Source: Planctomycetaceae bacterium | GTDB taxonomy: Bacteria > Planctomycetota > Planctomycetia > Pirellulales > UBA1268 | DNA length: 47,712 nt | NCBI GenBank assembly: GCA_021300535.1 | Contig: JAJTED010000009.1 | Coordinates: forward strand, 1-47,712 | Reading direction: 5' to 3' | Shown: in pieces, positions 1 to 11,355 of the stretch | How positions within the stretch are numbered: the stretch's first letter is position 1 | Layout: every line of letters starts with the position of its first letter | Made by a program: the position numbers and the translations under genes | The notes under the pieces: generated by a model | What the model saw: the letters and a program-made list of their open reading frames with translations, nothing else | The model's database searches: none | Told to the model about the DNA's origin: nothing

Positions 1-290
1 CAGGCATCTTCGAGCGAACGGAGCCCAGGATGGGCGCAGTGAGCGTCCGGCGACGGGGCACGGGCAGCCCCGACCCTCGCAAGACGTGGCGAGCACCTCC
101 GGCAACCCTCGTGCTGAACGGGATTGCCATGGAGGGCTTTGTCCACGGACAGCTAGCGGGCCAACCACCGGCCGCCACGGTGAACTTGCCAGCCCGCCCC
201 CCGCTGTTCTACAATTGAAACTCGTTCGATGAATGCAACTCATTCGGCACGCCCCGTTCGCAATCATCAGGAGGTCTGCGGCTCGCGTCC
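1..290. other. Non-coding 5' edge of window
   Basis: No convincing gene is seen here; the short open frames have no recognisable content. It contains one copy (126-153) of a 28-bp sequence that recurs exactly at 39103-39130. A comparatively AT-rich patch at about 208-245 lies upstream of the DUF1592 gene and could hold its promoter, but no clear -10/-35 pair is visible. Confidence 0.5.
126..153 (+). repeat. 28-bp repeat, copy 1
   Basis: These 28 bases are identical to 39103-39130. The sequence begins GCCATGGAGGGCTTTG and continues through GTCCACGGACAGC. In this copy the left arm of the hairpin found at the second copy is missing, so this may be a partial copy of a small dispersed element. 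Confidence 0.6.
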
Positions 291-341
291 TTGCCGACGG
301 GCGTGTTCCGGCAGTCAGGCCGGGGCTCTCCGGCGATTCGG

Positions 342-3300
342 ATGGCCCGCAGCGGTATGCAGCGTCATCGGCTCTTCCTGCTCGCGGCAGTCTGGACGCT
401 TGCAAACGCCGTCCCTGAAAGCGGACCGCGGCTCGCGCGAGCCGCCGAAAAGCCTCCCGCCGCCCTGCTCGATGACGCCGCCGCCGTAGGCCTGCTGCGG
501 CAGCACTGCGTCCGCTGCCACGACGCGGGCAAGGCGGAGGCGAACATGCGGCTCGATCAGGCGCCGCAGGCCTTTCCCGAGGAGACCTGGGAAAAGGTCG
601 TCGACGCCCTGCGGCACGCCGCCATGCCGCCGGAGGACGAGCCGCAGCCGGCGGCCGAGGTACGAGACCGGCTCGCCGCCTGGGCCGAGGCCCGCCGCGA
701 CCGCCTCGTGCTCGCCCGGGCCGGCGACCCTGGGAACGTTTCCGGTCGGCGGCTGACGATCCTGGAAATGGAGAACATGATTCGCGACCTGACCGGAAGC
801 GAGCTTCCGATCCGCGACCTGCTCGGGCAGGACACGGTCGGCGGCGAGGGGTTCACGAACATCGGTTCGGCGCAGAGTTCGATGACCGCGTCGCTGCTCG
901 ACAAATATCTCTCCGCGGCCGACAGGGTCGCGGAACACGCGCGGTTCGACGAGCAGGGCCGGCTCGTCTTCGACCCGCCCGGGCAGGTGGTCTCGCCGCG
1001 GGTGCGGGAGGACGCCTCGATCATCGAACTGATGGTGCTCAACGGCCGCGGCCTCGGCAGCGTCTTTCTCGGCAAGGGGCAGTCGACCACCCCGCCAGGT
1101 GCCTCCGATGAGCGCGGGGTCCGCAGCAATAATGAAAAGGTTGAAAAGGGATGGCAGGGCTTGGGTCGCTATCTCACGGCCATCTGGCTGGCGACCGCCG
1201 CCGCCGACCCGCCGGCCGTGCTGCCGCAGCTCGCCGCGCGGATGGAACTCAATCCCGTCTATCTCGGGAAGGTGTGGGAGCGGTGGCAGACCTGTCCGCC
1301 CGACAGCCTCGAGCATCGCCTGTGGGCGGCTTTTGTGCAGGCCTTGCCCAAGCCCGGGGCATGGACCGACGAGCCGCCCGAGGCGGTCCGCCGGACGCTC
1401 GATGTCGTGGGGGCGTCCTTCTGGCAAAGCCTCCGGGGCAAGGCCGACTTGCCGATGACGAAGAATCCGCTGGTCACGCTGGTGCCCTCCACGCTGCTCA
1501 CGAAACCGCCGGCTGTCAGGCCTCCGCTGCTCGAGCCGCCCTTGTTGGTTGCCGTGCAGGAGGCGTTCCTGCCGCGCTCCGCCGGCGGCCACCGTCTCGG
1601 ATGGCCGCAGATCCGGATCAGCGAGACCGCCACCAAGAACGTGGACGGCAAAAACCAGCCGGTGACGAACGTGTCGTATCGGCCGCTCCCGGCCGGTGCG
1701 GTGGAGGTGTTCATGCCACCGGCGGTCCAGTCGGGAGGCATTCCGGCCGCCGTCTCATCAGCCGCCTGGGAGCGGCACTCGTTCACGGGCTTGGGTCCGG
1801 AACCGTTGGCGTTGCCCGCCATCACGTTCGGGGCTCCCATCTATCTTCGAATACGTCTCACCGAACTCGCCCACCTGGATGTCTTCGACGCCGGCGGTAA
1901 GTTGCCGGCGGGCGTCACGGTGGACGTCGTGCTCCCGGTCGTGGCCGCCAACGACGACATCGTGCTCCGGGTCGGCATCTGCCGCAACCTGAGGGATGTG
2001 GACGTCGGCGGGCTCGCGGAGCGCATGCGGCTCGGCGTGGCGAAGGCCGATTCAGTCGAACTCTCGTGGCTGGCCGTTTCGCCCGCCGCCGCCGCCGCCT
2101 TCCAAACCGCGGCCGACCGCGACGATCCGGCCGCCGTGCAGAAGATTCTCGACGCCCGCCGGCCCGCGAAGGGCGAGCGGTATCGCGGCGAGCCGCCGCC
2201 GGGCATCGGCGTGGCCCCCTACGACCTCTTCGAGCGCTGGCAGTATTACCGCCGCGCGGCCGCCGAGGCCCGGGTTTTCTGGCGGGAGCGGACGCTCGCG
2301 GCCGTCGAAGAATTCGCCACGCGGGCCTGGCGTCGTCCGCTCACGAACGCCGACCGCGAAGCCCTCGCGGCGGCCTACGTCTCGACCGGTCAGCTGGCCC
2401 TGATGGACGCCGAGGGCGTGCTCCGGGCCCTGCTCACGCGGGTGCTGGTGTCGCCGCACTTTCTCTACCGCATGGAACAGGGTCAGGGTGAAGGCTCCGC
2501 CACGACCGCCGTCTCTCCCTGGGAGCTGGCCACCCGGCTAAGCCTCACGCTCTGGGCCTCGCTGCCCGACGAGGAACTGCGGCGGCACGCGGCCGACGGC
2601 AGCCTGCTCAAGGATGACGTGCTGCGGTCCCAGGTGCGGCGGATGCTCGCCGATCCACGGGCCGGCGGCACCGGCCTGGTGGAGCATTTCTTCGGCGAGT
2701 GGCTCGGCTTCGTCGGTTTCGGCACGAGCACCCGCGGCCCCGACGCCACGGTGTTTCCCGAGTTCACGCCGCAGGTCCGCCGGTCGCTGCACGGCGACGT
2801 ATTACCGGCCCGACGGCGAGCCCGGCTTCCGCTTCGCCGAAACGGCGGCCGCGGGCGGCGGTCTGCCCGCGGCCCTGGCCGCCGCGGCCCCGCCGCTCGC
2901 CGGATTTACAGTCACCGACATGCGGCCGGCCGGCCGTGGAGGCGCGTTGGGCCTGGGGGCGATCCTCGTGAACAACAGCCGCCAGAAGCGGACCAGCCCC
3001 ACCAACCGCGGCGCCTGGGTGGTGGAGAAACTTCTCGGCCGCCACATCCCGCCGCCGCCGCCGAACGTGCAGCCCCTGCCCGACGAGCCGGATTCGGCCG
3101 CGACCCTGAGCCTCCACGAGCAGCTGCAGCGACACAGCCGCGACGCCGCCTGCGCCGGCTGCCATCGGCGGATCGACCCCTACGGCTACGCCCTCGAGTC
3201 CTTCGAGGCCAGCGGCCGGCGCCGATCCCGCGAGCACCTGGCGTCGCTGGTCTCGCTCGAGGATCGTGACGGGCGGCGGATCGATGGGCTCGACGGCCTG

Positions 3301-3504
3301 CGGACCTACCTGCGGGACCACGAAGATGAGACGCTCCGCAGCCTGGTTCGCCATTTCCTGGGCTATGCCCTCAACCGGGGCGTGCTCCTCACCGACCGGC
3401 CGCTGATCGACGAGATCGTCGCGGCCCTGCCCCGAAGCGACTACCGGTTTTCCGCGGTCGTGGAACGGGTGGTTCTGAGCCAGCAGTTCCGCTTTCGGCG
3501 ATGA
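342..3504 (+). pseudogene. Cytochrome-type PSD / DUF1592-family protein, frame interrupted
   Basis: A large planctomycete secreted protein with a signal peptide (hydrophobic LFLLAAVWTLA just after the start) and an N-terminal cytochrome motif CVRCH. It then has a DUF1587-like segment (NMIRDLTGSELPIRDLLG), a DUF1595/DUF1592-like region (about 2280-2790) and DUF1588/DUF1585-like C-terminal parts with a second haem-type motif CAGCH. The reading frame changes near 2799: upstream coding ends with FPEFTPQVRRSLHGD and downstream coding resumes with YYRPDGEPGFRF. The roughly 40 residues usually found between DUF1592 and DUF1588 appear to be missing, so this looks like a deletion with frameshift and not a simple one-base error, although an assembly error cannot be excluded. 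Start alternatives are ATG 291 and ATG 357; 342 or 357 places the signal peptide best. Family role: probably extracytoplasmic redox or polysaccharide-related, not firmly known. It pairs with the DUF1552 gene downstream. Confidence 0.8.
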
Positions 3505-3583
3505 AAAAAACTGGAAATTGACGATATTTCAGCAGGGCCCCGCCGACCGCCGTGGCAGGTCGCCCAATCACGAAGGAGATTCC

Positions 3584-4930
3584 ATGACACCCGACGTTTC
3601 CTGCTCCACCGCACGCGTCCCCCGCCGCCGGGTGCTCCACGGACTGGGCGTGAGCCTCTGCCTGCCTTGGCTCGAGAGCCTGCCCGTCGCCGCCGCAGGC
3701 GACAAGGGCTCCTCGGCCGCCTCCGGGCCGCCGCAGCGGGTCGCCTTCTTCTACATCGCCAACGGCGTCCGCGGCTGGGACAAGACGCGACAGGCGGCCG
3801 ACGGCGGCATCGACTTCGACTTCGGCCTCGCGCCCCTGGCGGGCTTGGCGAAGGACGTCAACGTGGCCCACGGGCTCTATCACCCCGGCGGCGAGCAGAA
3901 CGGCACGCACGGGGCCAAGGCGGCGTCGATGCTCAGCGGAGCCAAGGCGAATCACAGCACGACCGAGGTGCGGATCGCCGAGAGCTTCGACCAGCTGCTC
4001 GCCCGGACCTGGGGCGGCGGCACCCACCTGCCGAGCCTCGACCTCAGCTGCGAGCCTCCCTGCCCCGGCAACGACGTGGGCTATGCGAGCGTCTACCTCA
4101 ACAACATCTCGTGGAAGACGGCGACGGTGCCGGTGCCGCGGGAGTTCAATCCGGCCCTCGCCTTCGACAGTGTCACCGGCCGCGGCGGTCGCGGGGCGTC
4201 GACGAAGAAGATCCTCGACCTCGTGCTCGGCGACGCCCGCGACCTGCGGCGGCGGGTGAGCACGGCCGATCAGCGGCGGCTCGACGACTATCTGGAGTCG
4301 GTCGGGGACCTCGAGCGGCGGATCGACCGGAGCTTCGTCACCGCCGCCGATGCCGCCTGGCACCCGGCCATTTCCGATCCCGACATGGACCGCCCGGCCG
4401 ACCGTCCCTACCCGGACATCGCCGAGCGGACGCAGCTGATGGTGGACGTCCTCGCACTGGCCTTCCGCATGGACCGCACCCGCATCGGCACCGTGATGCT
4501 CAACAACGAGCGGTCGGATGCGAGCTACCGCAAGGTCGTGGCGAAGGCGACCGCGGCCTATCACGACATCAGCCACGGCGGCGAGCATCCGCACGCCGAC
4601 ATCGTCGCCTACATCGCCACGGTGTTCGCGGGCTTCCTGCAGAAGCTCAAGGACACCCGCGAGGGCGAAACCTCGATCCTCGACAACAGCCAAATCCTCC
4701 TCGCCGGCTCGATGCTTTACGGGCCCTCGCACGACTCGAAACGGCTGCCGGTGCTGATGGCCGGACGGGCTGGCGGCCGCGTGAAGACGGGCCAGGTGCT
4801 CGACTTCGCCACGGCGGGCGACGAAAAGCGCCGGCTCAACCGCCTGTTCCTCTCCATGGCGCGGAACGTCGGCCTCGAACTCCCGCGGTTCGGCGACGCC
4901 GACAGCCCGCTCGAGGAGTTCTGCTCGTGA
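3584..4930 (+). CDS. DUF1552 domain protein, Tat-type signal
   Basis: A 448-residue protein of the DUF1552 family, which in planctomycetes is almost always encoded next to a DUF1592 cytochrome-type gene, as here. The N-terminus has a twin-arginine-like stretch (VPRRRVLHGLGVSLCLPWLE) followed by an alanine-rich cleavage region, so export is expected. Typical family segments include the early VAFFYIANGV and the late ILLAGSMLYGPSHDSKRLPV. The start was chosen at ATG 3584 because AAGGAGA lies a few bases upstream; the open frame extends further up without support. Its stop overlaps the GTG start of the IclR gene by four bases, so the two are probably translationally coupled. The biochemical function of DUF1552 is unknown to me. 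Confidence 0.9.
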   Translation: MTPDVSCSTARVPRRRVLHGLGVSLCLPWLESLPVAAAGDKGSSAASGPPQRVAFFYIANGVRGWDKTRQAADGGIDFDFGLAPLAGLAKDVNVAHGLYHPGGEQNGTHGAKAASMLSGAKANHSTTEVRIAESFDQLLARTWGGGTHLPSLDLSCEPPCPGNDVGYASVYLNNISWKTATVPVPREFNPALAFDSVTGRGGRGASTKKILDLVLGDARDLRRRVSTADQRRLDDYLESVGDLERRIDRSFVTAADAAWHPAISDPDMDRPADRPYPDIAERTQLMVDVLALAFRMDRTRIGTVMLNNERSDASYRKVVAKATAAYHDISHGGEHPHADIVAYIATVFAGFLQKLKDTREGETSILDNSQILLAGSMLYGPSHDSKRLPVLMAGRAGGRVKTGQVLDFATAGDEKRRLNRLFLSMARNVGLELPRFGDADSPLEEFCS

Positions 4931-5733
4931 GCGGATCCCATGCGGCCGCCAGACTCGCGGGCGGCCGCGGACAGGCCGGCGGGGTGCCCTCCGTCGAGCG
5001 GGCGCTCGACATCCTGGAGCGGCTGCGGGCGGCGGACCGGGGCCAGACGCTCTCGGAACTGAGCAAAGCCCTGCACCTTCCCAAGAACGCGGTGTTCCGC
5101 ATCACGCAGACCCTGCTGGCCCGCGGCTATCTGCTGCGGGATCCGGCGACGATGCGGTTCGAGCTGAGTCGGCAGGTGCTCGATCTCTGGCAGCCCAGGC
5201 TGGCAGGCGTATCCCTCACGGAGGCCGCCCTGGAGCCGATGCGGGCCCTCCGCGACCGCACCCGGGAGACGGTGCAGGTCGGCGTCCGCCTCGACGAGGG
5301 GGGTGTGGTCGTGGCGCACGCCGACGGGCTCGAACCGCTGCGGATCGCCGTCGATGTGGGCCTGCGGTTCAGATTCCACGACAACGCGCCCGGCAAGCTC
5401 CTGCTCGCCTGGATGCCCGAGCCGCAGCGGCAGGAGACGATCGACCGTCTCGAGCTCACGGCCAGCACCGACCGCACCATCACCAGTCCCGCCGAGCTCG
5501 TGCGGGAGTGCGACGCCATCCTGGCCCGTGGCTACGCGACCGACCATGCCGAGACCGAGCCGGGCATCCACTGCGTCGCGGCGCCGATCTGCGCAGCGGA
5601 TCGCGGCTGCGTGGCCACTATCTGGTTTTCGGCGCCGGCGCGACGGCTGCCGAAGGGGGCTTTTCGTGACGTCAGCGAACTCGTCGTCGAGGCCGGGAAG
5701 GCCATCGCGCGACGGCTGGATTCCCGCGGCTGA
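4927..5733 (+). CDS. IclR family transcriptional regulator
   Basis: A 268-residue IclR-type regulator. The N-terminal winged helix-turn-helix covers roughly residues 18-80 (VPSVERALDILERLRAADR, then the recognition region LPKNAVFRITQTLLARGYLL). The effector-binding domain follows, with FRFHDNAPGKLLLAWMPEP and a C-terminal GIHCVAAPI segment typical of the family. The start is GTG 4927, inside the stop region of the DUF1552 gene (GTGA overlap); no in-frame ATG lies near the domain start. The coupling suggests it may control the DUF1592/DUF1552 pair or a related catabolic locus, but the ligand cannot be read from the sequence. Confidence 0.92.
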   Translation: MSGSHAAARLAGGRGQAGGVPSVERALDILERLRAADRGQTLSELSKALHLPKNAVFRITQTLLARGYLLRDPATMRFELSRQVLDLWQPRLAGVSLTEAALEPMRALRDRTRETVQVGVRLDEGGVVVAHADGLEPLRIAVDVGLRFRFHDNAPGKLLLAWMPEPQRQETIDRLELTASTDRTITSPAELVRECDAILARGYATDHAETEPGIHCVAAPICAADRGCVATIWFSAPARRLPKGAFRDVSELVVEAGKAIARRLDSRG

Positions 5734-5799
5734 GGATGAAGCGGCCGGGCGTCGCCCGCGCCCCGCCGCCTGCGACTGGACACCACGCCCCCCGCCTCG

Positions 5800-6054
5800 T
5801 CACCGCGGCGACGATCGTGCCGCCAGCCGGTCCATGCAGGCCGCCAGCGTCGTCAGCGCCGCCGCCTCGCGATCCGCAATCTCAACGCCCAGGGCCTTCG
5901 TCAGCCCGATGAGGAAGTTCTGAAAGTCCACCGAGTCGAGGTCGAGCGCGCGGCGCAGGGGAACGTCGGCCCCGAGGGCCGTGAGGTCGGCCTCCGGGGC
6001 GATGCCGCCGAGGACCGCCACCGCCGCCGCCCGCACCTCCTCCCGCGTGGCCAT
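5800..6054 (-). CDS. Acyl carrier protein-like
   Basis: An 84-residue phosphopantetheine-binding protein. The serine expected to carry the prosthetic group is in LDLDSVDFQNFLIGL, a variant of the usual DSL motif. Its ATG shares one base with the stop of the upstream E2 gene (TGATG), so it is the last gene of the ligase/E1/E2 operon and probably co-translated. ACPs usually carry acyl chains as thioesters. Placement next to an E2 acyltransferase and an acetyl-CoA-synthetase-like ligase suggests it receives or supplies an acyl group from this complex and is not the general fatty-acid ACP. That role is inferred from context. Confidence 0.85.
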   Translation of the reverse strand: MATREEVRAAAVAVLGGIAPEADLTALGADVPLRRALDLDSVDFQNFLIGLTKALGVEIADREAAALTTLAACMDRLAARSSPR

Positions 6055-7310
6055 CAGAGCTTCTCCGGTTCCTGCAGCAGGCGATCGACCGCGTCGAGAA
6101 ACAGTCCGCCCCGATGGCCGTCGCTCACCCGGTGGTCGGCCGCGAGCGTCGCCGTGACCACCGGCCGCACGCAGAGGCCGCCGTTCACCACCCACGGACG
6201 GTCCGTGATCCTGCCGAAGCCCACGATCGCCACCTGCGGCGGGTAGATCACGCCATACACGGCCTCCACACCCCGGTCCCCGAGGCTGGTCACGGTGAGC
6301 GTCGAGTCGGCCAGTTCGGAACTCTTCATCCGGCCCGCCCGGGCCCGCACCGTGAGCTCGCAGACGGTGGTCATCAGCTCGGCGAGCGGCCGCGTGGCCG
6401 TGTCGTGGACCGCGAGGATCACCAGCCCCCCACCGCGCAGCGCGATCGCCACGCCGGCATGCACGGTCTCCCGCAGCACGACGCGTTCGCCATCCCACAC
6501 CGCGTTGAGCTCGGGCGCCTCGCGAACGGCCAGGGCCGCGGCCTTCAGCAGGAGCACCCCCGGCAGCAGCCGCTCGGCGACGGGCACGGCCGCGTTGCGG
6601 TCGGCCAGCCAGGCCATGGCCCGCCCGAGGTCGATCGTGGTCGCCAGATAGTAATGGGGAATCTCCCGCTTCGATCGGGCCATCGCGGCCGCGATCGTCC
6701 GCCGCATCCGCTCCTGACGATCGGCGGGCGGCGGCATGGGGACGGACGGTGGGGCTGCGATCGCCGCGGCGCGGGGTGCGGCCGCCGCCCGGGCCGCGGC
6801 CTGCTCCACGTCGACGAGCGTGATCGCGCCGCCGCGTCCAGTGCCCGTCACGGCGGCCGGATCGACGCCCAATTCCCGCGCCCGCCGCCGTGCGGCCGGG
6901 GAGATCTTCAGCCGGACGGCGGCGGCGAGGCCCGGAGCATAGATCGGGGCCGGCGGGATCGGGGCCGGGGTGGCCGGGGCCGGGGTGGCCGGGGCCGCGG
7001 GCGGCACGGGCCGCTCCTCTCCCGTCTCGGGCAGACCACGCGGTGGCGGGAGCGGCAAGGCCGCGGCCGGCTCTGCGCCGGCGCGGATCGTCGCCATCAC
7101 GGTGCCCACCGGCACCTTGGCACCGACGGGCACGACGATCGCTTCCAACACGCCCGCCGTGAACACCTCGACGTCAATGACCCCCTTCTCGGTATCCACC
7201 TCCGCGAGCGTGTCGCCACGCCGCAGCACGTCGCCGGGCTTCTTCAGCCAGGCTACGACGGTCCCGGCCTGCATGTCGGCCCCGAGCGTCGGCATGCGAA
7301 ACTCCGCCAT
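6054..7310 (-). CDS. Dihydrolipoamide acyltransferase (E2) of a 2-oxoacid dehydrogenase complex
   Basis: A 418-residue E2 subunit. Residues 1-75 form a lipoyl domain with the modified lysine in DTEKGVIDVEVF (about Lys42). An Ala/Pro-rich linker follows, then a peripheral subunit-binding domain (ISPAARRRARELGVDPAAV, with GTGRGG) and a catalytic acyltransferase domain with the His/Asp motif DHRVSDGHRGG near the C-terminus. It would transfer the acyl group made by E1 to CoA. It sits 3 nt after the E1beta gene and overlaps the ACP gene by one base. No E3 (dihydrolipoamide dehydrogenase) is found in the operon. Substrate (pyruvate, acetoin or branched-chain) cannot be decided from sequence. Confidence 0.93.
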   Translation of the reverse strand: MAEFRMPTLGADMQAGTVVAWLKKPGDVLRRGDTLAEVDTEKGVIDVEVFTAGVLEAIVVPVGAKVPVGTVMATIRAGAEPAAALPLPPPRGLPETGEERPVPPAAPATPAPATPAPIPPAPIYAPGLAAAVRLKISPAARRRARELGVDPAAVTGTGRGGAITLVDVEQAAARAAAAPRAAAIAAPPSVPMPPPADRQERMRRTIAAAMARSKREIPHYYLATTIDLGRAMAWLADRNAAVPVAERLLPGVLLLKAAALAVREAPELNAVWDGERVVLRETVHAGVAIALRGGGLVILAVHDTATRPLAELMTTVCELTVRARAGRMKSSELADSTLTVTSLGDRGVEAVYGVIYPPQVAIVGFGRITDRPWVVNGGLCVRPVVTATLAADHRVSDGHRGGLFLDAVDRLLQEPEKL

Positions 7311-7313
7311 GAC

Positions 7314-8324
7314 TCACTCCGCTCGTGGTGCCGCCGCGGCGGCGGTCTTGCCCGGCACCACGTCGCGGACCGCCGCCGCGATTCGCGCCGCACTCGGCAG
7401 CGCCGCGGTCTCGAGGTGCTGTGCATAGGGAATCGGCGCCTCCGCCGTGCAGACCCGCGCCACCGGCGCGTCGAGTTCGTACAGCCGCTCCTCCGCGATC
7501 GTCGCCGAGATCTCCGCCCCCAGCCCGCAGGTCTTCCAGCCCTCGTCCACGACCACGGCCCGGTGCGTCCGCGCCACCGATTCGAGCACGCAGCCGACGT
7601 CGAGCGGCCGCAGGCACCGCAGATCGACGACCTCGGCGTCGATGCCCTCCCCCGCCAGCGTCTCCGCCGCCGCCAGGCACTTGGGCAGCGAGCCGCCATA
7701 GGTGACGATCGTCGCATCGCGGCCCGGCCGGCGGATCGCCGCATGCCAGGGGTCGAAGCCGGCCGGCCGCGCGTCGACGTCGTCCTCCACCGGATAGAGC
7801 AGCGCGTGCTCGAAGAGGATCACCGGATTCGGGTCGGCCAGCGCCGCGGCGAGCATCCAGCGGGCGTCGGCTACGGTCGCGGCGGCGAGCACCTTGAGCC
7901 CCGGCACGTGGGCGTACCAGACTTCGAGGCTGTGCGAATGCTGGGCCGCCACCTGGCGGCCGGCTCCGGTGGCCATGCGGATCACGAGCGGCACGCTCAT
8001 CTGGCCGCCGCTCATGTGCCGCAGCGTGGCGGCGTTGTTCACGATCTGATCGAGGGCCAGGAGGCTGAAGTTGACCGTCATGATCTCGACGATCGGCAAG
8101 AGCCCGGCGAGAGCCGCACCGATCCCGGCCCCCACGAAGGCCGCCTCCGAGAGCGGCGCATCCCGCACCCGCTCGGCGCCGAACTCGTCGAGCAGCCCCT
8201 TGCTGCACGCATAGGCGCCGCCGTAGCGGCCCACGTCCTCGCCCACGAGCACCACGCGGTCGTCGGCCGCGAGCGCCTCCCGCAATCCCTGCCGCACCGC
8301 CTCGCGGTACGTGATCCGGGTCAT
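7314..8324 (-). CDS. 2-oxoacid dehydrogenase E1 component, beta subunit
   Basis: A 336-residue transketolase-like E1beta subunit (PdhB/AcoB type). It has the family opening [20 protein letters not shown], the [20 protein letters not shown] stretch, and a C-terminal transketolase domain with ATIVTYGG and [11 protein letters not shown]. With E1alpha it decarboxylates a 2-oxoacid using thiamine diphosphate and loads the acyl group on the lipoyl arm of E2. Its start overlaps the E1alpha stop by four bases (8321-8324), indicating translational coupling and equal expression of the two chains. Confidence 0.93.
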   Translation of the reverse strand: MTRITYREAVRQGLREALAADDRVVLVGEDVGRYGGAYACSKGLLDEFGAERVRDAPLSEAAFVGAGIGAALAGLLPIVEIMTVNFSLLALDQIVNNAATLRHMSGGQMSVPLVIRMATGAGRQVAAQHSHSLEVWYAHVPGLKVLAAATVADARWMLAAALADPNPVILFEHALLYPVEDDVDARPAGFDPWHAAIRRPGRDATIVTYGGSLPKCLAAAETLAGEGIDAEVVDLRCLRPLDVGCVLESVARTHRAVVVDEGWKTCGLGAEISATIAEERLYELDAPVARVCTAEAPIPYAQHLETAALPSAARIAAAVRDVVPGKTAAAAAPRAE

Positions 8325-9339
8325 GTCTGCGGCTCCGGGCTCGACGGGGCGACCACGTCGCGGAGCAGGTCGGCGACCGGCTCGACGGCGGCGGCCTGCG
8401 CCGCGGCGACGGCGGCGTCGATCTCGGCGGCGACCTCGGCCTCGACCGCGGCCAGGGCGGCATCATCGAGCCGCCCCCCGTCCTGGAGCCGGGCGATGAA
8501 CAGCGGCAGCGGATCCCGCTGCTTCCAACGCTCGACCTCCTCCCGCGGGCGGTAGAGCTCGGCGTCGTACATCGAATGGGCCCGGAAGCGGTAGGTCCGC
8601 GCCTCGAGGAGGAACGGCCGCCCCGTGCCCCGCACCTGCTCCACGGCCCGCCGCACCGCCGCCTCGACGGCGAGCACGTCCATGCCGTCGACGACCGCGT
8701 GCGGCATCGCATAGGCGTCGCCCTTGCGATGGATGTCGGCCATCGCCTGGTGCCGATCGAGCCGCGTGCCCATCGCATACAGGTTGTTCTCGCACAGGAA
8801 GAGCACGGGCAGGACCCACAGGGCCGCCAGATTGAGCGACTCGTGAAACTCCCCCTCGGCCACCGCGCCATCGCCGAAGAAGCAGGCCGTGACGTGCGGC
8901 CGACCGAGAATCCGATCGGCCAGCGCCAGGCCGCAGGCCAGCGGCAGCCCGCCGGCGACGATGGCATTGCCGCCGTACAGCCGCCGCGCGGCGTCGAACA
9001 GGTGCATCGAGCCGCCGCGGCCGCGGCAGCAGCCGGTCGCCTTGCCGAACATCTCCGCCATCACGCTCGCCGCGGGCACGCCGCGGGCGAGGGCCTGGCC
9101 GTGCTCGCGATAGGCGGCCACGATCCGATCGTCGGGCTCGAGGGCCGCGATCGCCCCCACGGCGACGGCCTCCTGCCCGATGCCCAGATGAAGGAAGCCG
9201 CGAATCAACCCCTGCTGGTAGCACTCGGCGGCCCGCTCCTCGAACCGGCGCACGAGCAGCATCTGCCGCAGGAGCGCCAGGCATCGTTCCCGGGCCGGCC
9301 ACGCCTCGGCCTCGGGCACGGAGGCAATCGCTGCCTCGC

Positions 9340-9343
<4 letters not shown>
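8321..9343 (-). CDS. 2-oxoacid dehydrogenase E1 component, alpha subunit
   Basis: A 340-residue thiamine-diphosphate-dependent E1alpha. The TPP motif is clear: [17 protein letters not shown] followed at the usual distance by [10 protein letters not shown]. The N-terminal [21 protein letters not shown] and GQEAVAVG segments are typical of the PdhA/AcoA family. The gene overlaps the ligase gene upstream and E1beta downstream by four bases each, placing it in the middle of the operon. Length is normal for the short bacterial AcoA-like type. Confidence 0.93.
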
Positions 9344-11127
<1,784 letters not shown>

Positions 11128-11355
11128 GGACGGAACACCTCCCGCGGCCCGTCCATGCCGACATCAACCGGAGACCGCGTCATTATTCGCAGGCGGACGC
11201 GCGGAGCAAAGACAATCCTGGTCGCAGAGCAAGCCCCGGCTGGCGGCCGCTGCCGCCGTGGCGGCCGCGTCACGCCCGCGGCATAATCCAGGCCGCCGCC
11301 GGTGGGCGGCGACAGCGTGCGAATCACGGGTTTCAGTCCCCTTCCGGAGGTCTCG
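11128..11355. other. Divergent intergenic region
   Basis: A non-coding region between the ligase operon (-) and the serine hydrolase gene (+), expected to hold both promoters. No clear promoter hexamers are visible. The only distinct signal is the GGAGG ribosome-binding site just before ATG 11356. A 27-nt stretch at 11221 resembles 12788-12814 with two mismatches. Confidence 0.4.

Noticed and set aside
6114-8555. An 813-codon open frame antisense to the E1/E2 genes
   Set aside because: It is antisense shadow of well-recognised genes; the composition is rich in Arg, His and Gly with no domain pattern.
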